Assembly: GCA_963995505.1 (NCBI GenBank)
Contig: OZ023181.1
Location: 1,339,487 to 1,403,486, forward strand
DNA from: Hypericum androsaemum
Taxonomy: Eukaryota > Streptophyta > Magnoliopsida > Malpighiales > Hypericaceae
Length of the DNA stretch: 64,000 bases
Direction of reading: 5' to 3'
Positions within the stretch are counted from its first letter, which is position 1, and every line of letters begins with the position of its first letter. A program made the position numbers and the translations under genes. The notes under the pieces are model-generated. The model was given only the letters and a program-made list of their open reading frames with translations, was not told where the DNA came from and searched no databases. Positions 39,014 to 48,027 of the stretch are shown piece by piece.

Positions 39014-39487
39014 TGTTGAAGCAAGAGGTCCACAAGTTCGGGTCAACAATATCTTCGTGCTAGTCGAATTACGATCACGTTTTAACAGATTCGTAATTGA
39101 TTTTCACGAGATTTCCTCTATAGAAAATCTGATCAAAATTCAGGAACTAATCCAGAATTTTTTCTTTCTTATTGAGTGGTTGTGGGAAAACTTACAAATT
39201 GGTCCAGCCGGATTTTCCCTTTTATAGGGAAATCCGGCACACCAGAATGCGCCACGTGGCACGCCTGGGCCGGATGCCCGCCACATGGCGTGCCACGTGG
39301 CACTTCGGACCGCATGTCCGCCACGTGGCATTTCGGACCGCGTGGCACCACGTGGGCCGCCACCTTTGACGGCAACTGCGTCAGCGCCACGTCACGCGGG
39401 TTGACCGGCCCATCCAACTTATGGGCCTGATGGGCCTGGGCCCAATCAGGCACAATAATAATTGCCTAATGGGCCCAAGCTCCAACA
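39014..39487 (-). mobile_element. Probable solo LTR with repeated CCACGTGG sites
   Basis: On the minus strand it starts TGTTGGAGCTTGGGCCC and ends TGCTTCAACA (474 bp). TATA-like CCTATAAAAGGG lies at about 39219-39230. Upstream of it, 39246-39362 holds at least five palindromic CCACGTGG or closely related sites in imperfect tandem copies. No internal domain adjoins it, and I could not find a matching 5-bp duplication. Confidence 0.6.
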
Positions 39488-40061
39488 ATAATAAATCTGC
39501 AATGCTAATCCCCGCTAATATGTTTCGAGTCAAATAAAATTTTATAGTAATAATAAAATTTTTATTCAGAATTTTTAAACGATGTTGCGTTATCAAAGCT
39601 TCAAATTAAAATTTATAGTTAAGTTAAAATAATATATTTATAAATTGATTAAAATACTTGTTAGTGGTTAAGAAGTGGTACCAAATGAAAAGTTAATAAT
39701 CGTTTGAATTAACTATTGGGTCAAACCTAGACAATTACGATATCTCTCTTTCCAGTTCCCACCATGTTTCTTACTCTCTTCCTTTTTTTTTACATAATTA
39801 ACTCTGACGAAACAGGTAAAACCACTATGTCAAATGATTTTACTATGTAGAAACGTCAGTTTAGAAATTACAAAGACATTAATTTACAATTTAAAGATTC
39901 CAAATCCCAACCGACAAGAGACACAATGACGGTTAGTAGTAAAATGAATCTATCGCCGTGGATTCCGTTGGAATTGAAGATTGAAGTTTTCTAAAAAAAA
40001 TAATAATTGAAGTTTGGAGGAAGCAGCAATATAAAAAAATGGGTTACCACAAAACAACCAA
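39488..40061. other. AT-rich intergenic DNA
   Basis: No gene. Includes the micro-insertion at 39990-40005. Confidence 0.45.
39990..40005 (+). mobile_element. 16-bp micro-insertion flanked by 10-bp repeats
   Basis: TCTAAAAAAAATAATA sits between two copies of ATTGAAGTTT (39980-39989 and 40006-40015). Confidence 0.55.
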
Positions 40062-40070
40062 AAAAATATA

Positions 40071-41030
40071 GGAGAAATTGTCCTCAGGTCCTTAGCTTAT
40101 GTCGTAATTAAGGTTAGGGTCCCTGTTATTCGAAATATTATTTTGTCGTTCCTATTTTTTGTAAAAATGTTGGTCTCGGATCTTTGGCTGACGTCAGTAG
40201 TCATTATTTCATTTTTTTATCATTGAAATGACCAAAATATCCTTTAACAAAAAAATTACCTTATTCAATCTCTAGAATAGTATGAACCAACCAAGAACAC
40301 CAGCGCGAGAACAAGAACACAACCCAAGAAAAAATTGAAAATCAAGAACACAACCCATATCATCATCACTCTCTTCCGTTGGCTCTTCCTTCTTCTCCTC
40401 TGTTGCGGGAGCAGCAGTAGTCGCGGGAACACCACCACCGGCAGCAGAAGCAGCGGCAGCCACTGCAACACCGCCGCCGCCACCTCCAACATTGGAGGTA
40501 AGACTCCATCTTGATGTTTGCCGCCTTCACCAACATGGAGATCTTGTCCGCGGTGATGGGAATACCATCGTCTTCGAGAATGAGAGCGGCGTAACTGCAA
40601 GCAAGCTCACCGACCGACATCGTTTCGTACCTCTTCTCTTCCTAGATGAGGAAATGAGATCTCTCGGCAAAGAAGCTGGGGCGAAGAAGTGTTTATTCTC
40701 TGCTAGGGGTTTGGGGAATCTTAAATTAAAATTTGAGTTTTTTTGAATTTGAATTTTAGGATGAAAATTTGAATTTTCTGGAATTTGGTTGAAAAAATTA
40801 AGAGAAGGGGAAGAGGAGAGAGGTTGAAGGAGATGAATTTATTGTTTGTTTTTGTGGAAGGGCATAAAAGTCATTTCGAATGACAAAAAATAAATAAATA
40901 ACTGCTGACGTCAGCCAGTGACCCGAGATCAATATTTTTACAAAAAGGAGAGACGGCAAAATAATATTTCGAATAACAGAGACCCTAGTCTTCATTACGA
41001 TATAAGCTAAGGACCTAAGGACAATTTTCC
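40071..41030 (-). mobile_element. Pack-MULE carrying a ribosomal protein P1 fragment
   Basis: Terminal inverted repeats of about 180 bp: AGGTCCTTAGCTTAT, TTATTCGAAATATTATTTTG and the GCTGACGTCAG segment occur at both ends in opposite orientation. Flanks AAAAATATA (40062-40070) and AAAAAAATA (41031-41039) match at 8 of 9 bases. The inner TIR motif TTGAAATGACCAAAATA resembles that of the element at 15600-16928. The cargo between 40348 and 40620 is a P1 gene fragment on the minus strand. Confidence 0.87.
40348..40620 (-). pseudogene. Captured 60S acidic ribosomal protein P1 fragment
   Basis: From ATG at 40620 the minus strand reads [20 protein letters not shown] and continues through [19 protein letters not shown], the conserved P1 N-terminus. 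About 25 residues of the middle are then missing with a change of frame near 40500. The alanine/glycine-rich hinge and the acidic [16 protein letters not shown] tail follow. The final FSLFD motif is absent: after the tail the sequence reads GATATGG then GTTGTG, which looks like a retained intron start. That would mean a genomic capture, not an mRNA copy. The native protein sits on the ribosomal stalk; this copy cannot make it. Confidence 0.85.
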
Positions 41031-41467
41031 AAAAAAATAAGGTCATGGAGTGAAACAAATGCAATAGTTTGCAGCAGACAAAGGAAAACAAGCATTAGGA
41101 TATTTTTAAAATAATTTCCACAGACCATATTGTCTGAGTTCTCGGAAAGTATATTTATAAAATAAAATCTCACCGTTAAGCAACTTAATTTCTACGGACC
41201 AACAAGAAACTTTGTTATTTTCATGGTTTAATTTGAAATTCAAATGGTTGATTTTGTTGATGTTTGAATATAAAATATTTTGTCCAAAGATGTAAAATGA
41301 CAAAGTTGTTAACAATAATAAAAATTGTGTAGATTATTTTTCGGTAAATTTAAATTTTAGGATTGGTCCAAGCTTGAGAGTTTTCGTAAATTTTGTAGAT
41401 TATATATATTTTTCTACAACATTCAATGTAATAGTCCTCTTCCATTGTATGGAAAACATCTCATTCA

Positions 41468-41486
41468 TTCGATCCCTCAAAAAAAA
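41468..41486 (+). mobile_element. 19-bp micro-insertion flanked by 10-bp repeats
   Basis: TTCGATCCCTCAAAAAAAA lies between two copies of ATCTCATTCA (41458-41467 and 41487-41496). Its CCCTC-A-run end resembles the LINE tail at 33230. Confidence 0.6.
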
Positions 41487-41720
41487 ATCTCATTCAATTG
41501 GGGTCCACAGGCCACAATCCGACGCATCCCCTCACGCGGCGCCTCGTTAGCATCTCCACAGTGACACTAGTTCACCCTCGACAGAGAAATCACACACCCA
41601 GGCCCGGCCCAGCTATAATTGTCCGACTCTTCCATCTGACAGTAAATATCGTGACTAATAAAAAAAATAAAAACAATTGTTTAGGAAACTCACCCCCCAA
41701 ACTCGAGAAAAGAAATTGAA

Positions 41721-41740
41721 TCCCTCAAAAAAAGAGAGAG
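41721..41740 (+). mobile_element. 20-bp micro-insertion flanked by 9-bp repeats
   Basis: TCCCTCAAAAAAAGAGAGAG lies between two copies of GAAATTGAA (41712-41720 and 41741-41749). Confidence 0.45.
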
Positions 41741-41799
41741 GAAATTGAAATTAACAAAAAAAAATTTCCTTCGAGGTAAGCGGTAGTCTGTTTAGATCC

Positions 41800-41808
41800 T
41801 ATAAAATA
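41800..41808 (+). promoter_or_regulatory. TATA box of the CRF gene
   Basis: TATAAAATA lies 408 bp before the start codon and upstream of a long pyrimidine-rich leader. A second candidate, CATAAATACCCC, lies at about 42112; either could be used. Confidence 0.5.
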
Positions 41809-42160
41809 GCGTCTCCCCTCAAAACTTCACTCTCTCGAAACTAATCTTCTCCATAAATCTTCAAACTTGCTATTCCACTCTCTCCTCACTATTAGAAGCA
41901 AGTTGCTGGTGGTTTTGTTTTGTAGAAGAACCTCATTCCTTTATTCTCTTCCTTTAAGGAGAAAACACCTTTGCTGTGAAAAGGGAAGAAAAGAAGCCTC
42001 TTTTCCCCACACTCGTATTTCCTCTTCGGGGTTCCCTTTATCTTTCCCTCCAACTTCTTTTCTCTCCGGGTTGGCTCAGCCATTGTTTGAGCCTTTATTC
42101 CCCTTGTTTTCCATAAATACCCCTCTTTTCCTCCTCACTTTCACCCTCCTCTCGCTTTCA

Positions 42161-42172
42161 ATGCGAATCTGA
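42161..42172 (+). promoter_or_regulatory. Minimal upstream ORF in the CRF leader
   Basis: ATGCGAATCTGA encodes Met-Arg-Ile-stop, 43 bp before the main start codon. It may reduce translation of the main frame; this is inferred from position only. Confidence 0.45.
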
Positions 42173-42215
42173 TAAAAGAAGCAAACCAAAGATTGATAAA
42201 AAAAAAGAAAAAAGA

Positions 42216-43148
42216 ATGGACTTTAGTGGAAGTACCCGACCAGTGAAGTACACGGAGCACCGGAGCCTCACCTGTCTCGCCCCTTCGGCGTCGTACAGCG
42301 GAGTTCCACCCAGAGTCGTTCGCATTTCCGTTACCGACTCGTACGCCACCGACTCGTCCGGCGACGAAGAGGAAGAGCAGTACGACTCTCGACGGGTCAA
42401 GAGGTTCGTTAACGAGATCACTATCGAGTCGGCCCAGGCTTCCAGGAAAGAGCCCAAGCAAAACGAGGCCGTCCCGAAGAAGGAGGCCAAGAAGAGCAAC
42501 AAGCGGAGGCGGGCGGCTGCCTCGCCGGCGGCAGTGGCCGGCGGGAAAAAGTTCCGAGGGGTGAGGCAGAGGCCGTGGGGGAAATGGGCGGCGGAGATAC
42601 GGGACCCGCAGAAGCGCGTCCGCGTCTGGCTCGGGACGTTCGACACTGCGGAGGAGGCAGCCATGGTTTACGACAACGCGGCCATCCAGCTGCGCGGGTC
42701 CGAAGCCCTCACCAACTTCATCGCCCCTCCTCCCAAGGAGGCGGAGGCGTCCTCGTTCTCCTCGCACGACCCTTACACCTCCTGCGAGGAGTCTCATCCC
42801 GCAACCGCCGCCGTCCGGTCGCCGACCTCCGTCCTCCGGTTCCCCAAAGAGGAGTCCTCCTGCTCGGTGTCGGAGAACGAGCCGGCCTACTCGGAGCACC
42901 AGTCCCTTGGAGAAGGGGGAGACACGTTCTTCCCGTGCGACCTGTCGTTCGACTTCCAAACCTCAGTTCCCGATTTCTTCGACGACATCAGCTTCGACTT
43001 CGCGATGGACGACCGGATACCCGTTTTCTCCTCCGGCGTCGGCGAGGACTACGGTTTGTTTGGCTCTTCCGGCCACGACTGGCTCCTAGACGGTCACTTT
43101 CAGGACATCGGTGACCTGTTCGGGTCGGATCCTCTCATATCAGTCTAA
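42216..43148 (+). CDS. Cytokinin response factor-type AP2/ERF transcription factor
   Basis: Intronless frame of 310 residues with ATG at 42216 and TAA at 43146. The N-terminal CRF (TEH) domain covers roughly residues 11-80: [24 protein letters not shown] and KRFVNEI. A basic stretch [10 protein letters not shown] follows and may be the nuclear localisation signal. The single AP2/ERF domain begins with [19 protein letters not shown] at residue 113 and continues through [19 protein letters not shown]; the Ala and Asp positions typical of the ERF subfamily are present. S202-P-T-S-V-L is the conserved CRF motif proposed as a MAP kinase site. The acidic C-terminus is rich in Phe, Asp and Gly. CRFs (ERF group VI) act in the nucleus in cytokinin and stress responses. 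CRF4-like is possible but I do not assign a number. Codon use is GC-rich compared with the flanks. Confidence 0.95.
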   Translation: MDFSGSTRPVKYTEHRSLTCLAPSASYSGVPPRVVRISVTDSYATDSSGDEEEEQYDSRRVKRFVNEITIESAQASRKEPKQNEAVPKKEAKKSNKRRRAAASPAAVAGGKKFRGVRQRPWGKWAAEIRDPQKRVRVWLGTFDTAEEAAMVYDNAAIQLRGSEALTNFIAPPPKEAEASSFSSHDPYTSCEESHPATAAVRSPTSVLRFPKEESSCSVSENEPAYSEHQSLGEGGDTFFPCDLSFDFQTSVPDFFDDISFDFAMDDRIPVFSSGVGEDYGLFGSSGHDWLLDGHFQDIGDLFGSDPLISV

Positions 43149-43606
43149 CGAATCCGGGCCCCACATTTCAAGTGCTCTTCGTACCGTCTTTAGTAAATGA
43201 GTTTTGTCTCTTCTTTTAGTTTCGGAGTCCAAATCTTTATTATTTAATAATTTGTTTCCTGTTCTTCTCCTCTCTTAACCAGAAGAACCCAATTTTGTTT
43301 TTAGTAATGTTTTTAGTTTAAGAGATTAGTAACGTCACTATTTTATATGTAATCTCAGCTTAATGAATATTACCGTCCCCCGGTAACGGAGACGGCCGTG
43401 TTTTGCATGCCCGGCTTTTAGCCTGTCCTATTCCTTTACCATTTTTTTCCGCAAACTCGCCCGTGCGCCCAGTCACGTGACACTGCACTTCTTAATAGTA
43501 ATTAAAGATATTTACATATTTATTAGGTTGATTCAGTCAACAGATAATTACGAAATTCGTTGTCAAATTTAAACTTGAGATATTCTCGTTTTTCTGTTGG
43601 AGCAAC
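43149..43606. other. 3' untranslated region and flank of CRF
   Basis: 3' flank without other features recognised. Confidence 0.5.
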
Positions 43607-43618
43607 GTCTAATTTAGT

Positions 43619-43820
43619 GTTCTCGGGGCAGATTTGGTGGAGACTAACGTAAATCAATATCACTACATATACAATCAAATATCACTTCACATATAAACTA
43701 TTATTACCTAATAAGTTATTGACCATCAGATTTAAAGACAATCAAATCTGATGGCATAAAATTTACTCCCCACCTGGAGACAAATTTTATTTAGTCCCCA
43801 CTCAATCCGGTCTCAGTGTC
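43619..43820. mobile_element. Short member of the CCAATATCA-array family
   Basis: Flanked by a direct repeat GTCTAATTTAGT (43607-43618 and 43818-43829); 9 to 12 bp of this can be the target duplication, consistent with Mutator. Ends GGGGCAGATTTGGTGGAGAC and, from the minus strand, CCGGATTGAGTGGGGAC are imperfect inverted repeats. Contains AATCAATATCACTACAT-type units. Confidence 0.7.
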
Positions 43821-44404
43821 TAATTTAGTCCTGTTGCGGGAAAAAGAGAACAAGTAACTCGATACGGATCCGGAGTGGTCGTCCCAAGGTCGGTCTAAAG
43901 CTATGCTAGGCTACGGGCTATGCTAGACTAAGGCTAAGATAAAGCGATACAAGAAAAAATAGAGTAGTTGGTTGTTGTATTTTTTGATGTCCTTCTTCCG
44001 AGCACACCTTATATAGTCCTCACCCAGCTCCGTCTGAAGAATATGAAGACCTAAGCCGCCTTGAATGCAAAAAGATCTCCGCTTGGAATAGGAAAATCCC
44101 CAAGATCCAATCCCCACAAGTTCGCACGAAGTCATGACCATCCCTAATGTGGAGGGATCTTCACGGCTTAGAATAAGAGAATATAAGCCGACTTTCAAAA
44201 AAAGGAGATCTGCTACCCGAATAAGCACTGTCAGCCGTGCGTCCCAAGCAACCCTGACTTTAATACAGGCAAATCCGAATCATGCCCCGAATCGGGAAGA
44301 TTCGATTTAACTTAGGAAAATTCAACCTGCAAATCAACTCAGGAAAACCCGATTCAGACTTTCCTCGAGCATGACCCACGTGCGCCTACCTTCAATTCAG
44401 CCCA

Positions 44405-44740
44405 AATGGACGCCTCTTCCAACTCGGCCCATGTGCACACCTCCTCCAACTGTGGCACATGTGCGCACCACTTCCAACTTTGCCCAGGTGCTCACCACTT
44501 CCAACTTTGCCCAGGTGCGCACCTCCTCCAACTTTGCCTAGGTGCGCACTTCCTCATGACCATGCCCAGGTGCGCACTTCCTCGTGACTATGCCCAGGTG
44601 CGCACTTCCTCGTGACCATGCCCTGGTTTGCCCACTTTCGCTCTAATGCCCGGATGCGCACTTCCTCGTGACCATGTCCGGGTGTTCCCACTTGCTCATA
44701 ATCATGCCCGGGTGCGCCCACTTGCGTTATAATGCCCGAA
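44405..44740 (+). repeat. Minisatellite, about 30-bp unit
   Basis: About ten units of GCCCAGGTGCGCACTTCCTC type, alternating GTGACCATG and CAACTTT variants. Confidence 0.85.
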
Positions 44741-45246
44741 TGTGCCTACTACACCCTAGTGCTCGGGTGTACCTCCTTCCACCCAAGTGCTCGGGTGTGC
44801 CTCTTTCGTGACCCAAGCACATGTGCGCCTCCTCTAAGACCTAGGCGCATGTACGCCTTCTTCAAAACCCAGGTGCATGGTGCGCTTACTTTCTTCCAGG
44901 ATACAAGGTGCAATGTCCTGAATCAAGATGGCTCAGGTCAAGACTCAAGGTGAGATATCCCAAGTGAGACACAAGGCGAGACCCCGATCCAGACACAACG
45001 CGAGGCCCTGGTCAAGACCCGATCAAGATCCATGGCGAGATCCCAGTCAAGACCCAATGAGAGACACTCCGGTCAAGATCCAAGGTGAGGTCCCGGCCGA
45101 GACCCAAGGCAAGATGTCTCAAAGGAATATGAGACGACCCAAGTGAGATGTCTCAGGGAGGTCGACCTAAATGAGATGTCCCAGCCAGGTGAGACGTCCT
45201 AGGAAGGTGTCTCAGAAGGTTTCCCAGGGGAGATGACCCAGGTGAG

Positions 45247-46142
45247 TAGGGATAGCAATAGGCAGGATCCGGATAGGATCTATAGGACCCAGATCCTTAC
45301 CCTCTTTTTAAATGTTGGACCCAGATTCTTACCCTTATCCTCTTTTAAAATAAGGATTCGGGCAGGATCAGGGCTACCCACGAGTTCATTTTTATAAAAT
45401 TTTTATTTTTAAAAAATTAAAGTATCTTTTAATATTTTTCAAATAGCAATACGATATTTTCATTCATAAACAAATCAATACAAAGAAACTAAACAAGCAA
45501 ATCCAAAAAAAGTTGAAGTTGTGCAAGTTAAAATTGAGAATTTGGTTCGTGATTTTCACTGCTATTTCTTGGGACGTGTGACTGCTTCGTAATGGCATTA
45601 TCTTCAATGAGACGAGGTACAATAATAAGCTTATCCTGCATTCTGTGTTATTTCATGCCCAAAAGTGGATCCTTTGGACGGATGCCTCGATCATTCACAA
45701 TCAATCGCTGCTCATTTTCTTGATTGCCTACAAGGATTTATATGTCCCTCTTCTTCACCTCTTGAGATTGAAGGAACATTTTGATCAGGGGTGGAGTTGT
45801 AACTGATATAAATATCGGACACATGTATCTTATTTTTCTTTTTGCGCTTGCTCTATTTTGAACATTCGTTCCAATACAGAAAATTAACCTACCAAAAAAT
45901 TTGAGAATTTGGTATTATATCTAATAATTAATATACATATATATTATTTTAATATTAATTTAAAAAATTCGGGTAGGATTAGGGCATGATCATATAGATC
46001 CATATCCATGCTCTTATCATTTTAGAAATATCTGGATCCGAACAGGATCAGGGTCTAGACCCGGTCAAAGTCAACGGGTCTTGGACCCTTCGGGTCTGGA
46101 TCATGATAGACCCTCAGTGTAAGGGTCTAATTACCATCCCTA
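45247..46142. mobile_element. Non-autonomous hAT element nested in the minisatellite region
   Basis: Imperfect terminal inverted repeats TAGGGATAGCAAT (left) and TAGGGATGGTAAT (right, minus strand) match the common plant hAT ends. The 8-bp flanks CAGGTGAG (45239-45246) and CAGGTGAC (46143-46150) match at 7 of 8. Subterminal GGATCCGGAT / GGGTCTAGACCC motifs are abundant at both ends. The interior is AT-rich without transposase. Confidence 0.88.
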
Positions 46143-46233
46143 CAGGTGACACCATCAGAAACGAAGTGGCCCGAGACGAGACGTGCTAAGGTGAGACGAG
46201 ACGTGCTAAGGTGAGTTAAAGCTCAAACACCCA

Positions 46234-46620
46234 CACCTTGATGATTGCATTGGTCGATCTCGACTTTCGAGACTTTATATTTTTTCACTCCAACGAGTCC
46301 AAATTTGCAATTAGAAGATTCACGTGGGAGCTTAAAAGCGTTGCCAAAAGGAAGAACACGCTTCCCGACCAAACCATATAAATTACCCATAAGTTAATAT
46401 GCCGAGTATGGGGGGTTATTTCTATTTCCATTACTATTTGTTATAAATATTTTATATATTTAATCTTTTTTAGCAGTATTGAAATGAAACTTATGCGAAG
46501 AACAGACTTCACGTGCGTGCCTTTTTTGATTTTGATAATTTCATTGTTCATTACTTATTAGCCAACGGTAGTGTGCTCCAATCTACGAGAAGAAAACAAG
46601 AAAAGAGAATTAAATTGCAA
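46234..46620. other. Intergenic DNA
   Basis: No feature recognised. Confidence 0.4.
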
Positions 46621-46627
46621 TGGGGTG

Positions 46628-48027
46628 GTATCAGCGGGGTAGATTCTATGGGGACAAGGTTAATCCTCAAATTTAGGGACTAAAAGGAAGATTGTGACAA
46701 TCTAGGTATTAACAAAATAATTAAGGGTAAAATTGGAAAGCTAATAAAAACAAAAGGGGATATGGAAAATTAGCTGGCACACTTTTTATAGAAAGACTAA
46801 AAAAGTAAAAAAAATAAATAAACCAATCTCACGTTAAAAGAGGAAGAGATTCTTTCTCTCTCTCATTAAATTATTGTCAAATTCAAAAATTCTACCACCT
46901 ACCAGATTATTATTTCTTAAATAAACTCAAAAAACCAAAGAACGAAAATACAATAGAAAACCAATATCAGTACGTACTCAAACCAATATCAGTACGTACT
47001 CAAACCAATATCAGTACGTACTCAAACCAATATCATTACGTGCTCAAACCAATATCAGTACGTACTCAAACCAATATCATTACATCTGAAAACCAATATC
47101 AGTACAGACTAAAACCAATGTCAATACGTACTAAAACCAATATCAATAGGTAATCAAATCAATAACAAGATGTACTCAAATCAATATCAATACATACTCA
47201 AGCCAATATTATTAGCGATTGAAACCAATATCAGTATAGACAAAAATCAATATCAGTACGTACTCAAACCAATATCATTACGTCTGAAAACCAATATTAA
47301 TACATACTCAAACCAATATCATCAGTGATTGAAACCAATATCATACAAACTAAAACCAATATCATTACAGACTCAAACCAAACAAAAGAGGTCGCGAAAA
47401 CCAATATCACTACTGTAGAAAATCAATATCACTACTGTAGAAAACTATTATCACTACCGTAGAAAACCAATATTACTAAGGTATTCTCCTTCCGTCGTTT
47501 CTTCTTCTTCTTCACAAACAGCAAGCGACGGCGGTACTCCAGGCGACGGACGAGCGACGGCGAGCACGTCTCCTCTAGGCACGGCGCGGGTTCATGGGCT
47601 CTCTCCCCGAGCTCTCTCTCTCTCTCTCCTTGATGGCTCCTTCTTCTTCCGCCGAGCTCTCTCTCTCCTCGACGGCGGGGTGACGTCGGGCAGCAGCGGA
47701 CGGGACTCGGCCAGCAGATCCGTCACCAACACCATGGGATCCATTTCCTGGATTTCTCCGGAGGTGGGTGCTTTCTTTGGTTGGGGGGGAGAGAGAGAGG
47801 AGAGAGAGAGGGAGAGATTTTTTAATTAGTGAAAGAGATGGTGGGAGAGGAAGAGAGATGGTTGGTTTAACCTAGTTTTTTGTTTAAAAAGTCAAAAATG
47901 TCCCTGATTGGTTATTGACCATTGGATGTAAACTTTTTTTTTTAAAATCGAATCTAAGGGCTCTAAATCTAATCCCCACCTATAAACAACTTTTTATTAG
48001 TCCCCACTCAATCCGTCCTCGGTGATC
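46628..48027 (+). mobile_element. CCAATATCA-array family element with GC-rich cargo
   Basis: Left end GGGGTAGATTCTATGGGGAC and right end GTCCCCACTCAATCCG are related to the ends at 43619-43820. The array lies at 46955-47480, followed by a GC-rich, CT-repeat-containing segment at 47490-47790. That segment includes ATGGGATCCATTTCCTGG (about 47733) and reaches a GTGGGTGC that could be a splice donor. The cargo gene was not identified. No clear target duplication. Confidence 0.6.
46955..47480 (+). repeat. Minisatellite of AACCAATATCAGTACGTACTC units
   Basis: About 24 units of 20-21 bp. The core CCAATATCA is constant; the remainder varies (AGTACGTACTC, ATTACGTCTGA, CTACTGTAGAA). Confidence 0.9.

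Larger units (their letters stand above)
41040..41790. other. Intergenic DNA upstream of the CRF gene
   Basis: AT-rich, with two weaker micro-insertions (41468 and 41721). No gene. Confidence 0.45.
43832..46233 (-). mobile_element. LTR-like sequence, minus strand, interrupted by a hAT element
   Basis: On the minus strand it ends TTTTTCCCGCAACA (terminus at 43832) and shares TTGGGACGACCACTCCGGAT with the + strand LTR-like region at 10040-11259. The upstream part holds minisatellites (44405-44740) and degenerate CCAAGGCGAGACC-type repeats (44930-45240), resumed after the nested hAT element. The outer (46233) boundary is a guess. Confidence 0.45.

Noticed and set aside
42141..42959. 272-codon frame opposite the CRF gene
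   Set aside because: Antisense shadow of a GC-rich coding sequence; no family seen and the + strand encodes a clear AP2/CRF protein.
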